Positions 33,941 to 47,249 of a stretch of 64,000 bases of DNA are shown piece after piece. The notes under the pieces are model-generated. The model made no database searches. It was not told the DNA's origin and was given only the letters and a program-made list of their open reading frames with translations. The DNA is from Talpa occidentalis. Lineage: Eukaryota > Chordata > Mammalia > Eulipotyphla > Talpidae. The stretch's first letter is position 1. Each line of letters opens with the position of its first letter. The position numbers and the translations under genes were made by a program. The stretch is from contig NW_023605083.1 in NCBI RefSeq assembly GCF_014898055.3, positions 64,969,715 through 65,033,714 of the forward strand. Reading direction: 5' to 3'.

Positions 33941-34375
33941 TGTAGCAGCAGGAATGGCCACAGGGCAGGATCTCTATGATCCCAGCCGACAGGGTAAAGG
34001 AGGAGTCCTGGAGCTCTCAGTACCTTTTCAGGCTTTTATTGCGTTTTACCAGGTACACGGCAGGCAGGGGTGCTGGAGGGCCGGGAGGCTGGCAAGCCTA
34101 CCGCCCGCAGCAATTGTTAACTCTTCCTGGGCCTCTGGGCTTCACTGGTGGCCACGTTCTCTGGTGACCTTGATCTCTGCTGCTCTCGTGGTTCTTCTTG
34201 CATCCCCATGATGCCGCCCTTATAAGCCCAGTCTTAGCCAAGGTGAATCCCATCTACATATGCCCACACCCTACTCCAGGTGCCCGCCATCAGGCATGCA
34301 TTCAGGACCAGGATCCTTCATCAATCCTAATGGTGAGGGGCCAGAAAAGCCTGATACTTTTTCACTTACCCTACA
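33941..34375 (-). mobile_element. Solo LTR with 5-bp target duplication CTGAT (unit 2)
   Basis: 435 bases from TGTAGCAGCAGG to TTACCCTACA on the + strand, flanked by CTGAT at 33936-33940 and 34376-34380. It belongs to the same family as 7480-7906 but is clearly diverged. The left junction is shared with unit 3 (61020). Confidence 0.88.
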
Positions 34376-34647
34376 CTGATGCACACACATTCTAAAAATG
34401 CTGTGGTCCGTGCTCGCAGGGCTTGGGGAGCTGGAGAAGGCTGTCCTGGTGGCCATGGTTGGGGTGGCAGGTAGCTGGTCACTGACCAGAACCATACGGT
34501 TCCCAGGAGCAGGCCTGGGAGCTCAAGATTAGGTCCTGAGAGGGACGGTGGGGTCTTCATCCCAGCAGACCCATGAGGAAGGCGCTCTCACAGTGCAGAA
34601 GCTGGGAGCATGTCATCCTCAGGCCTGATACCCCAGTGGTCTCAAAC

Positions 34648-35098
34648 TGTCACAGAGCAACCCTGATATAAAACGGGTTGCCTGATTGTGGGTCCTCACC
34701 TGCGCCCTTAAAGGGGGCTTATGTTGCCAAACTGCAGACACACACAAAAAGTTGATAAAAGGTTTATTTACAAGGGAGGGAGAAATGGGGAAATGAGTAA
34801 CTCAGGGAGAAAAAGAGGGAGATAAGTTCGTAAATGCGTCCTACCCGTTCCACTGACCTGGGATCCCAATGACCCGCCGAGCTGGGGAAAAGCTAGCACC
34901 CCCGGCCGGGGCGACCCCCGGCCACATGGCCAGTTAAAAACTCTAACCGAGAACCTAGTTGCTTCACTCCGCCCTCAGGTCCTCCCAACCCTCCCTTCTG
35001 AGATCAGGAGATGTGTAGTTCGCAGTGTCTTGATGGAGCACGGGTGGAGTCCACAAAGCCTGTACGGAGTTTGCTCAGGGCACCCTTTCCCCCTAACA
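34648..35098 (+). mobile_element. LTR family B (unit 2)
   Basis: From TGTCACAGAGCAACCC to CCCCCTAACA, with GTTGATAAAAGG in place of the TTAATAAAAGG of the younger copies. Corresponding copies: 9516-10316 (interrupted) and 61434-61827 (5' truncated). It therefore predates the array. Confidence 0.78.
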
Positions 35099-35628
35099 AC
35101 AACGGCCTACAGACCAGCAGGCTCCAGGAGAACGTTCCCACCTCAGAGACGCGAACCCTGGAGTGGCTGGTCATAGGCAGGGGTTCGCTTTGTTCCAGAG
35201 ACCCTGTTCTTTCCCTTCTTTCTGGCCTTCTGAGGAGGCTCCCACACCAGGAAAACTTGCTTTTAAAAAATAATCTGTCCATCTGGACATAAAATACACA
35301 TATTAGCAGGAGGTGGGCTGTGCAAGAGGTCTAGAAAAGCCTCCCAGACACTGTGTCAGGACCAAAGGCGCCTCCGTCCCGGCACCCACTCCAGGCGCAG
35401 CCCTGGGAAGTTACTTCCCTTGATAAGGAGATGTTTCTCCATTAAGAAAGTCGAAACCAGGCAGGACACCGTTTTCCCATGAGGGTCCTTCAGGGGCTTT
35501 CAGGAGAGGCTGCAGCCAGTGCCTGGCCTGGGCAACAGCTTGAGGGGTGCCCTCTTGCTAGCCTGCCCACCTTCCTGGCACCTGGGCTTCTGGCTGCCAA
35601 CTGAGGCTGCCCACTCTGAGTCTGTGGA

Positions 35629-35790
35629 TCAGAAGGGGCAGGAGCCCTGCAGGCTGCAGGTGTCCCACAGGTGTGCACACAGGGAGAGGCTCATCTTTGT
35701 GGTAGAACTGACGCTCTCGGCAGCCTGCACGGCTTGGCTCAGGGTCTTGTTGAGCTCCCTCAGGTCCTCCAGGTACTCATTCAGGAAAGC
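35629..35790 (-). pseudogene. AKNA: AKNA-like terminal exon remnant, unit 2
   Basis: The reverse strand keeps EYLEDLRELNKTLSQAVQAA through LQGSCPF and a stop at 35629-35631. The 5' part of the exon and its acceptor are removed by a deletion of about 350 bases relative to unit 1, with AGCAGGTGGCAGC joined directly. It cannot be spliced as in unit 1, so it is a relic. Family assignment as for the unit 1 copy. Confidence 0.5.
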
Positions 35791-38740
35791 AGGTGGCAGC
35801 ACAGGCCCATCAGCTTACAGGCACTGCCTCAGACACTGAGCATGCTCAGTCCTATCAATGGGCAGCTGGAGGAACTTCAGGGCATTATGCCCGAAGCCAA
35901 GCAGCATTTGGCATATCTGGGTTCCTGGCTGCATTCTGTGTACTAAGGGCTTTCCATGCACTGTTCCCTTAATGTTTACCACAACCCATTTCCCAGAGGG
36001 AAACACAGGCACAGAGGAGCACAGTGACCTGGGCAAGGTTACGTGGCTCCCTCAGGCAGAGTCTGTGACACCAAAGCCCAGGGCTTTCCCCTCCTGTACA
36101 GCCAGTGCTAGAAACAGCAATCTGGCAAATTTTGTCCCTAGATCTGAGCCCAGGGGGATTTGGTCTAACCTCAGGAGAAGTAAAATATCCCGTGGCCAGT
36201 GTGGACACTGAGCTTTATCCTGGGTCACTGAATTCCAGCTTCGCTCCCCTACCTCTGCCCCTGAGAGGAGCACAGGCAGGAGTCTCCACCCACCTCAGAT
36301 GCCTGTGCTTGCAGGAGCAGCTCCTGCTTGCTGGCGAGGAAGGCTCCTAACCACCTGCCTGGACTCAGCTGGGAAGGCAGCCCCCAACTGTGAGTGGGTG
36401 GCACCTGGTGCTCCTGGTCCCACCAGTGCTGCCCTCAGAGACTCTGGCCTAGAAGCCAGACACAGGCTCTGACAGTGCCGCTGAGAGCTGTTATCCAGTG
36501 ACAGCACACTCTGCAAAGTCCACATGTGTCTCACCTGGTTCTACCACGTGCCTCATTTAATTCTCACAACTGGGCTGGTGAAGACTGTTGCCCCACCTAA
36601 CAGATGGGGAATGTGAGACTCAGCCGGATTTGTACCCAGGCCACAACGCCAACAAGTGGCAGACATGAGTCCAACGCAGCTCTAATACCCGAGGCCCTCT
36701 GCCTCGATGGCCGTGTCTGTTCTGTCTTCATGATGTCACAGCCAAATCCACGTAAAAAATGCTCCTCAAAACTATCAACTATGAAAACCAAGGAAAGTTT
36801 GAGAAGCTGGCAGAGCCCAGGGGAGCCTGAGGGGATATGCCCACTAAATGCCAGGGGTCCTGGATGGGATCCTGGAAAAGAAAAGGGACTTCAAGTAAGA
36901 ACCATAGAAACCTGAATGCACTATGACCCTGGGTCACGATGACACAGTGATCGTGGTTCACTGACCAGAAATGCACCATAATAATGTCTGATGTTAAAAG
37001 TTGGGGAAAACAATTGCATGTATGCACACAGTGGGGATACAGAGGAACTCTGTACTGTCTGCCTAATTTCACTATAAATCTAAAACTATTCTTTAAAAAA
37101 GCCCATTAAAAAGCTAGTATATATTACTAGGTTGCCGAGATACCCACAAAGAAATGGATGATGGTTAGGGATCTAGATCTCCTGAGGCTGACCTCCCAGA
37201 GGACAGGGCCCTGCCCAGCTCGTTCACAGCTAGACTGAGCACTCTCCCTGACACACGGAACATTTAGGGTTTGTTGAGCGACCACTCGAGTGTCAGGCTT
37301 GAACTGCTCATTATCACAAGAGGGAAACATGGGAGTACACGGTGCCTGGATTCTCAGCTGCCTGACACAAGCCTGAATGCTAAGTATCAAGCAATTAAGA
37401 TGGAGTGGCTGGGAGGCCAGAATGAAGGTTCTTATCCGGTGGCTGATGGGTAGGGCATGACAGGAACTGAGGAGACACAGGGAAAGGCAGAGAGGCTGGT
37501 ACCGAGGGCACAGCTGCCAGTTCCCACAGTCCAGGGGCTGGCCAGTCTGGTGACCCCACCTGCTTGTTCCTTCTCTTGGGGCTGGACATTGAAGATATGT
37601 CTTTTTCTCATGGTGGTCTTCTCTGTCCCTGCCAGGGAGGGACACCAGAGTGACCACATGGGAAGATGTAGCAAAGAAGAGGAGCCCCCACCCTGCCTCA
37701 CCTCCCTGTTACAGCTGGACACGCCGGCCATGTGGAGGGTCTTTAAGAAACTTTCCTGTTGGCTCTGTTCAGGCTGGTTGGACCTGCCCAGGCCCCGAAC
37801 TCTGCATTCCAGAGAGCTCAGAGAAGAACTGAGTCTGTCCTTACTAAGGTGGCTGAGTCCGGGTTGGCTCCCTCTGAGTTGGACCCACCTAAACCACACA
37901 GGGGACATTGCAGGGTATCAGTGAGAGTTGGTTCGAGAGCTTCTATGGGGGCAGCACACACTGGAAATGGAGGGGGAGATGTCAGAAGAGAACTGTCTAA
38001 ATCTCTTCAGTCCTCTGAGCAGGAAAACTTGAGGCTCCAGGAGGTTGAGGGATTTCCTGGGTTTCAGAGCTGGGGTGCTGCTGTCCTCTGGCTCTGGCCA
38101 TTGCTCCACAGGGAGACAAGCCCCTTTCCCAGGTGGGAGTGGCCCCCATGCCCCTGCCCTGGGCACCAGGAGTTCCTCAGAGCCTAGGGGAGCAGGAGGA
38201 GGGTCTGCATCCTTCTTGTCTTCCTGCACAAATCCTTAGCACTACATCTGGGTGAGTTCCAGGCGGATCTGCTGCTTCAGGCCTCAGCTTAGACACCACT
38301 TCCTCTGGAAACCTATCTCACCCTCCCTCACCCTCGGCTGAATTAGGTGCTGCCAGTCCTGCTCTGTGCTTCTGTCTCAACTGGGCCACTCTGCCTTGTC
38401 ACTATAGCTGAGAGGTCCTTTGGGACAGGCCCAGTATGGGGAAGGGCTGGCTGCCTGGATAGATGGATGTTGGGACTCAAGGCAAGACAGAATGACACAG
38501 TGGTCAGGAGACAGGGTTCTGAAGTAAAGACCTCAGATCCAGTCCTGGCTTTGTCACTTTATGCCCCTTAGGCATAAAATGGGCAAAACAGTAAAATGGG
38601 TAAAAGCTACTTCAGAGTTGTGCAGACTGATGTCTGTAAAACCCTTCCAATGATGCTCTGTATACAGTAAGGGATTAATAAATGATGGTTCGTCATCACT
38701 GCTTGAAATGTCCTCAGATCACCTTACACCTTCCATTAAA
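35791..38740. other. Non-coding AKNA-side flank, unit 2
   Basis: Collinear with 11365-14302. Contains MIRs at about 35925-36075 and 36520-36680. Minus-strand frames such as 37918-38229 are not kept intact between units. Confidence 0.55.
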
Positions 38741-38754
38741 TGTGGAGCCTCAGG

Positions 38755-40987
38755 AAAATATATAAGCAATAGAGGCTCACATCAAGAAACAAGAAAGAAC
38801 TCAGGGAAGCAACCTAATCTCAAAGCTCAAAGAACTAGAAAAAAGAACAAAAAACCCCAAAACCAGCTGAAGAAATAATAAAAATCAAAGCGGAAATAAG
38901 TGAAATCAAAACTAAGAAAAAATCCAAAAGATTAACAAACCAAAAGCTGGTTCTTTGAAAAAATAAAATAGACAAACTCCTAGCCAGACTCACAAAGGAA
39001 AAATGGGAGAAACCACAAATAAATAGGATCACAATGAAAGAGTAGAAATCACAACACACACAGCAGAATAAAAGAATAATCAGAAACTACTATGAGCAGT
39101 TATATGCAAACAAGTTCAACAATCTAGAGAGATGGACAAATTCCTACAACTCTACAATCAACCAAAGCTAGATAAAGAAAAACAGAACACCTAAACAGCC
39201 CAATTACAAGCAGCGAAATTGAAATGGTAATCAAAAACCTCCCCAAAAATGTGAAGGATCTATACAAAGAAAACTATAAACACTGTTAAAAGAAATAGAG
39301 GAAGACTCAAAGAAATGGAAGACATCCCCTGCTCATGGATTGGAAGAATAAACATTATTAAAATGGACATTTTACCAAAAGCAATATACAGATTCAATGC
39401 TATTCCAATAAAAATTTCAATGACATTCTTCAAAGAAATATAACAATTATTGATGAAATTCATACGGAATCAACAAAAACCCCAAATAGCCAAAGCTCTC
39501 TTGAAAAAAAAAGGAAGGGAATGGAGGCATCACACTCCCAAACTTCAAACTATGCTATAAGCCATAATATCAAAACTGCATGGTATTGGAACAGGAACAG
39601 ACATATGGACCAACGGAACCAAAAGAAAATCCAGAAATAAACCCACAGATTTATGGTCAACTAATCTTTGACAAAGGAGCAAAGAATATGCACTGGAGCA
39701 AAGAAAGTTTGTTCAATAAATGGTTCTGGGAAAACTGGGTCGCTACATGCAAAAGAATGATGCTTAACCACTACCTCACACCATGCACAAAAACCAACTC
39801 AAAATGGATTAAAGAACTACACATAAGACCTGAAACCATAAAATACATAGAAGGAAATATAGGCAAAACACTACATGACATGCCCCTCAAAGACATCTTT
39901 ACAGACACATCACCCAAAGCAGTGATAGTGAAGGCAAAGATCAACAGCTGGGACTACATCAAATTAAAGAGCTTCTGCACAGCAAAAGAGACAATAACCA
40001 AAACAAAGAGAAACCCCACTGACTGGGAGAAAAGTTTTGCACACAACACTAACAATAAAGGACTGACCACAATAATCTACAAAGAGCTGATGAGATTCAA
40101 CAAAACAAAGAAAATAATCCAGTCAATAAATGGGCAGAAGCGCTAAAAAGAAACTTCTCCAAAGAGGAAATGCAAATGGCCAACAGGCATATGAAAAAAT
40201 ATTCACATCACTAGTAATCAGGGAAATGCAAATCAAAACTACCATGAGATACCATCTCACACCAGTGAGAATGGCACATATTAAAAAACTAGCAACAACA
40301 AATGTTGGTGAGGTTGTGGAGAAAAAGGAACTCTCCTGCACTGCTGGTGGGAGTGCAAACTGGTCCAACCACTATGGAGAGCTGTGTGGAGATTTCTGGA
40401 CCTACTAAACATAGAGCTTCCATATGATCCAGCAATTCCACTCCTAGGTATTTACCCAAATGACACAGAAACATTAATTCCAAAGGGCACCTGCACCTCT
40501 ATGTTTATAGCAGCACTGTTTACAATAGCTAAGCTTTGGAAACAACCCAAATGCCCAAAAATAGATGACTGGATCAAGAAGATGTGGTCCATATACACCA
40601 TGGAATATTACTCAGCCATCAAAAAGATAAACACATGCAGTTTGCAGCAACCTGGATGGAGCTGGAAGGGATCAAGCTCAGTGAAATAAGCCAGAAAGAA
40701 AAAGAAAAATACCGGACGGTCTCACTCATAGCAGGAATTTAGAAAACCTAAACAAGGGACCAGGAAAAAGACTAATTAATACAAAGTAAAAATCAAAATC
40801 AATAAGCAACTATAAACCAGAGACACACAATAGGGCGGGGGGCGGGGAGCAGGGAGAGGATGGACTAGGGTCAAAATAAGGGGGGGTGCAACTGTATGGG
40901 GAATATAAGCAAAATGAAAATGCATACATTGTGCAAAAATGAAAAATGATGTAAGAATTGTATAAAATAAAATATTTTAAAAAAATA
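38755..40987 (+). mobile_element. LINE-1, 5'-truncated, internally deleted (unit 2)
   Basis: Same insertion as 14317-17424, with the 14-bp duplication TGTGGAGCCTCAGG at 38741-38754 and 40988-41001. About 0.9 kb of the reverse transcriptase region is missing near 39249. The 3' part still has a 188-residue frame at 39580-40146. Dead element. Confidence 0.92.
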
Positions 40988-41001
40988 TGTGGAGCCTCAG
41001 G

Positions 41002-43153
41002 CTCAGAAGTGAAACTGGCTTAAGATCCACAGCGGAACCCACCTAGAACTGGTGTTCCTATTCTCAGCCACTGTTTTTCCCACGACTCCTCCTTGTTGGT
41101 TTGGGGGAAAGGAGAGGCGTGGAGGGAGGATGGAGGGGAGATGAGACATCATCACCAATGCCGCCCCCTGTGCCAGCACTCCCTTGTCAGGCTACTTCGG
41201 GAAGAGGGCTGAGCCGGGAGGACAGGAGGCAGGTCTACACCACAGCCTGCCTGCCAGGCCCTCGGCAGCATCTGAGGGACTTTGATGGTCAGGGAGGGCA
41301 TGAGGCAGTCAGGAAGAAGGGCTGGGGGTGGGGGAATGGGGAGGAGTAAGGAGCTATGTTAAGCTGTGACACCGCAATTCTTGGCTGGGTGACCTCAGTG
41401 ACCTGGGGCGCCTCTGTGACCTGGTCAGTGAGGCTGGAGAAGCCGGGCCAGTTCATTCCCAGCCAGGGTGGGCAGAAGGTCATGGAGATAGGGCCTGGGC
41501 TCCCCAAGCAGCAAATCCCAATGTCTTGTTGTATAACCAAGTGTCAAGAAACCACCAAGGTGAACTTCGCTGGCCCCGCCAACTCCGGGGAAAAACCTAG
41601 GTCAGCCTGTTTGTTTTGTCCACAATGATTCAGACTGCGGGTAGCTCTAGCCCACAGTCACCAGCAGCTTGCTGGGTTCCAGGCCCAGTTCCTGACCGGA
41701 GCATGGTCTTGGGTGTGTCCTTCTCTCTCTGGGCCTCAATTTCTCTCTCTGCAATGTGGGGGTGATATGGCCTTCCCTGCTTATCAACCACACAGTGTGA
41801 TTGCTCCAACATAGTAGGTTAAATTTTATGAAATATTGTATCCGCCAACTTTTTGAACAAGAAAATCCACAGTTTTGTATAGTTCAACCCCTACATAGCA
41901 CCACTGAAAAGAACAGTGGCTACAAATTCCTGTGCTCTGGCTGTGAACTGGGAGTCATATGGAGTGTGTTGGGTCTTCATCTTGGGCACAACGCAGTGAG
42001 TCATGCACGGTTACCCTGGCTCTCCCAACAAGGGCAACCACGGTCCAAATTGGTTAGGTACATCACCCAAGATCACAAAACAGGACTTGAACAAATCTTT
42101 GGGGTTATTTCCTCAGCTTAGACATGGTATCTCATTAGGACCAATGTATTCTCCATGGTTGTTCATGGGGTAGGTCACCAGCTAGTCCTCAGACACAGGG
42201 CTCTACTCTGGATGTGATGAAGAGACATGAAAAGTGGCTTTTTCACTTGGTTGTGAATAGGTGTGTTTCCCTGATGGCCTAACCTCACCTGTGTGTGACT
42301 ATTCACAAGATCACCTTACATGTTTAAGCCATTGGCTTCCTCATCTGTCGACTGGGAGAAATTCCCTATTTTCTGGATTCTTCCATAGACATAATTTTGT
42401 ATTTTGAGGTCTTTAGAAGGTGATATCCTGCAAACTGACGTGTTTATGTTTCAGGATTTTTTTCTCTCCATCCTTGAGTGTTGCTAAACTGGTGGTGAAT
42501 GTTAATGTAATAGGTGGACCCTTAGAAGCAAGTCTGTTTCATTTAATATGCATTTTACTGATTGAACTGATTTAATCCCTTCTTTAACAACCCAGTGAAC
42601 TTGAAGCTATTATTGTTCCTATTTTGCAGGTAGGGAAACTGAGGGGCAGAGACACTAAACTACTTGCCCAAAGTCACACAGTCAGCAAGTGGTAGAGCCA
42701 GGACAATGTTTGAACCACCATCTAACATCCTTCCGGTCAATTTTCTGTCTCTTTCCTGCCAAACTTCTCTTGATATTGTCAGGGTTAATGGAGATTTGGG
42801 CTGGGGGTGGGTGGCTACCCAGAAACTTAATCCACAGAATTAGGAAAATATCCCTGAAATGTAAGAAAATAGAAGATAATTGTCAGGGTAGTGCTGACCA
42901 CACTTGGAGGCACAACTTGTATTACCTCTTTGCAGGGAGAGTAAGACCCCAGAGGCAGCCAGAAGGACAGTGAGAATGAGGACTTTGGAGGAACAGTGAG
43001 GACAACCTCAGCCAGTGGATGGCGCTCATAGCCACTTTGTTGATACAAAGGGTGGTTTTCTAGACTCCACACCCCTCATGTCAACTCTATAGCAGAAGGT
43101 GGAGCTTTTAAAACTCCACCCCCTAGGGCAGGCTGATGGGGAAAGAGGCAGAC
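41002..43153. other. Non-coding spacer, unit 2
   Basis: Collinear with 17439-19587. MIR at 42536-42710. No gene supported. Confidence 0.5.
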
Positions 43154-43349
43154 CTAAGGCTTTTTTTTTTTTTTAAATAATAAATTTTATTTTTATATTC
43201 CCCATACAATTGCAACCCCCCATTCTTTTCCCAATCCCTCCCCTCCCGCCCCCCACACCCCCAAAAGTGTCTCTGTTTCATAGTTTTTTGTTGATTCTGA
43301 TTTTCACTTTCTTAAAGTTATTCATTTTCCTGGTCCCTTATTTAAGTTT

Positions 43350-46300
43350 TCTAGATTCGTGCTATGAGTGAGACCATCCAGTATTTTTCTTTTTCTTTTT
43401 GGCTTATTTCGCTGAGCATGATCCCTTCCAGCGCCATCCATGTTGCTGCAAATTGCATGTGTTTATATTTTTTGAATGCTGAGTAATATTCCATGGTGTA
43501 TATGTACCATATCTTCTTGATCCAGTCATCTATTTTTGGGCATTTGGGTTGTTTCCAAAGCTTAGCTACTGTAAACAGTGCTGCTATAAACATAGGGGTG
43601 CAGGTGTTCTTTGGAATGGAAGTTTCTGTGTCATTCGGGTAAATACCTAGGAGTGGAATTGCTGGATCATATGGAAGCTCTATGTTTAGTAGGTCCAGAA
43701 ATCTCCACACAGCTCTCCATAGTGGTTGGACCAGTTTGCATTCCCACCAACAGTGCAGGAGAGTTCCTTTTTCTCCACATCCTCGCCAACATTTGTTGTT
43801 GCTAGTTTTTTTAATATGTGCCATTCTCACTGGTGTACGATGGTATCTCATGGTAGTTTTGATTTGCATTTCCCTGATTATAAGTGATGTTCAACATTTT
43901 TTCATATGTCTGTTGGCCATTTGCATCTCCTCTTCAGAGAAGTTTCTTTTTAGCTCTTCTGCTCATTTTTTGACTGGGTTATTTTCTTTGTTGTTGTTGA
44001 GTCTCATCAGCTCTTTGCAGATTTTTGTGATCAGTCCTTTATCATTAGTATTGGGTGCAAAAATGTTCCCCCAGTTGGTGGGGTTTCTCTTTGTTTTTGT
44101 TATAGTCTCTTTTGCTGTGCAGAAGCTCTTTAATTTGATGTAGTCCCAGCTGTTTATCTTTACCTTCAGTATCACTGCTTTGGGTGATGTGTCTGTAAAG
44201 ATGTCTTTGATATGCAAATCATGTTGTGTTTCACCTATATTTCCTTCTATGTATTTTATGGTTTCAGGTCTTATGTCTAGTTCTTTAATCCATTTTGAGT
44301 TGATTTTTGTGTATGGTGTGAGGTAGTGGTCAAGCTTCATTCTTTTGCATGTAGCAACCCAGTTTTCCCAGCACCATTTATTGAACAAACTTTCTTTGCT
44401 CCAATGCATAGTCTTTGCTCCTTTGTCAAAGATTAGTTGACCATAAATCTGTGGGTTTATTTCTGGACTTTCTATTCGATTCCATTGGTCTGTATGTCTG
44501 TTCTTGTTCCAATACCATGCAGTTTTGATGATTATGGCTTTGTAGTATAGTTTGAAGTCTGGGAGTGTGATGCCTCCATTCCCTTCTTTTTTTTTCAGGA
44601 GAGCTTTGGCTATTCCGGGTTTTTTGTGATTCCATATGAATTTCATCAATAATTGTTCTATTTCTTTGAAGAATGACATTGAAATTTTGATTGGAATAGC
44701 ATTGAATCTGTATATTGCTTTTGGTAGGATGGCCATTTTAATAATGTTTATTCTTCCAATCCATGAGCAGGGGATGTCTTTCCATTTCTTTGTGTCTTCT
44801 TCTATTTCTTTTAACAGTGTTTTATAGTTTTCTTTGTATAGGTCCTTTACCTCTTTTGTTAGATTTATTCCCAAATATTTGATTTTTTTTGTTTCAATAA
44901 TAAAAGGGATGGTTTTTTTTTATTTCTTCTTCTTCAGATTTATTGTTTGTGTATAGGAAGGCTACTGACTTTTGCGTGTTGATTTTGTATCCTGCCACTT
45001 TGCTGAACTGATTGATGAGTTGAATTAGTTTTTCTGTGGAGTTTTTGGGGTTCTCTATGTATATTATCATATCATCTGCAAATAGTGATAGTTTGACTTC
45101 TTCTTTTCCTATTTGGATTCCTTGGATGTCTTTCTCTTGTCTTATTGCTCTGGCTAGGACTTCAGTATTATATTGAAAAGCAGTGGTGAGAGTGGACATC
45201 CTTGTCTTATTCCAGATCTTAATGGAATTGCTTTCAGCTTTTCACCATTGAGAATGATACTGGCTGTTGGCTTGTCATAGATGGCCTTTATGATGTTGAG
45301 GTATGTTCCTTGTATCCCCAGAATTTCAAGGGCTTTTATCATGAATGGGTGTTGCACTTTGTCGAAAGCTTTCTCAGCATCTATTGATATTATCATATGG
45401 TTTTTATATTTCTTTTTGTTGATGTGTTGGATAATGTTGATTGATTTTTGGATGTTAAACCATCCTTGTGTCCCTGGAATGAATGCTACTTGGTCATGGT
45501 GAATTATCCTGTGGATGCATTGTTGGATTCTGATAGCTAAAATTTTATTGAGGATTTTTGCATCAGTGTTCATTAGGGAGATTGGCCTGTAGTTTTCCTT
45601 TTTTTGTGTTGTCCTTGTTTGGTTTTGGTATTAGTGTAATGTTGGCTTCATAGAACGTGTTTGGTATTGTCCCTTCCTTCTCAGTTTTTTGGAAGAGTTT
45701 GTGAAGGACAGGCACTAATTCGTCTCTGAATCTTTGGTAGAATTCATTTGTAAATCCATCAGGTCCTGGGCTTTTGTTTTTGGGGAGGTTTTTGATTACC
45801 ATTTCAATTTCGCTGCTTGTAATTTGTCTGTTTAGGTGTTCTATTTCTTCTTTATCTAGCTTTGGGAGATTGCAGAGTTGTAGGAATTTGTCCATCTCCT
45901 CTAGATTGTTGAACTTGTTTCCATATAACTGTTCATAGTAGTTACTGATTATTCTTTTGATTTCTGCTGTGTCCGTTGTGATTTCTCCTCTTTCATTTGT
46001 AATCCTGTTTATTTGTGCTTTCTCCCTTTTTTCTTTTGTGAGCCTGGCTAGGGGTTTGTCTATTTTATTGATTTTTTTCTAAGAACCAGCTCTTGGTTTC
46101 ATTGATCTTTTGGATTGTATTTTTAGTTTCAATTTCATTTATTTCTGCTTTGGTTTTTATTATTTCTTTTCTTCTACTGGTTTTGAGGGTTTTTTGTTGT
46201 TCTTTTTCTAGATCTTTGAGCTTCGAGATTAGGTTGTTTCTTTGAGTTCTTTCTTGATTCTTCATGTGAGCTTCTATTGCTATATATTTTCCTCTTATTA

Positions 46301-47179
46301 CTGCTTTTGCTGCATCCCATACATTTAGGATATTGGTGTCCTCCTTGTCATTCAATTCAAAGAATTTTTTAATTTCTTCTTTGATCTCCTCATTACTCCA
46401 GTGGTCTTCCAGTAGTGTGGTATTTAATCTCCATGAGGTAGGAAAGTTCCTTGCCTTCTTTTTATGGTTTATTTCTAGTTTGATGCCTTCATGGTCAGAA
46501 AAGATGGTTGGTATGATTTCAATCTTTGTGTATCTGTTGATGTTTGTCTTGTGCCCCAGTATGTGATCAATCCTGGAGAATGATCCTTGTGCGCTTGAGA
46601 AAAATGTGTACTCCGTTTTTTTGGGGTTTAGTGTTCTATAGATGTCTGTTAAGCCCAAATGCTCTAGGTCCTTATTTAGAGCTTTAGTTTCTTTACTTAT
46701 TTTTTGTCTTGTTGATCTATCCATTGTTGATAGTGGTGTGTTGAAGTCTCCCACTACGTATGTGTTTTCTCGGATGTCTGTTTTCAGAGAGGACAACAGT
46801 TGTCTGATATATTTTGGTGCTCCTTCATTTGGCGAGTATATGTTAATGAGTGTTATTTCTTCTTGAAGTATTGTCCCTTGCTCATAATGTAGTGACCATT
46901 GGGGTCTCTTTTTATTTTTTTGAGTTTGAAGTCTGTTTTATCTGATATAACTATAGCTGTTCCTGCTTTCTTTTTTGGTCCATTTGCTTGTAGGATTGTT
47001 TACCATCCTTTAACTTTGAGCCTATTTTTATCTTTTGTAGCTAAATGTGTTTCCTGGAGACAGCAAAAGGTTGGGTTTTGTTTCTTAATCCAGGCTGCAA
47101 CTCTGTGTCTTTTTATTGAGGAGTTTAGTCCATTTACATTTAGAGTTAATATTGATATGTTAGCATCTGTATTTGCCAT
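43350..47179 (-). pseudogene. L1 ORF2 (endonuclease and reverse transcriptase), disrupted
   Basis: Starts at ATG 47179-47177 (MANTDANISILTLNVNGLN). An early in-frame TAA follows near 47013, with frameshifts later. The endonuclease part (46065-46796) keeps GDFN, SRIDHIL and SDH. The reverse transcriptase part keeps [15 protein letters not shown] (45154-45573) and the catalytic FADD box (44894-45199). The C-terminal part occupies 43963-44874 and 43351-43869. ORF2p performs target-primed reverse transcription; this copy cannot make a full protein. Confidence 0.9.
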
Positions 47180-47249
47180 TGTGTTTGTCTTTCCTTTGAT
47201 TTTATTTATTTATTCTTTTAATAACTTTTTTTTTGGCCTTCTTTCGTTG

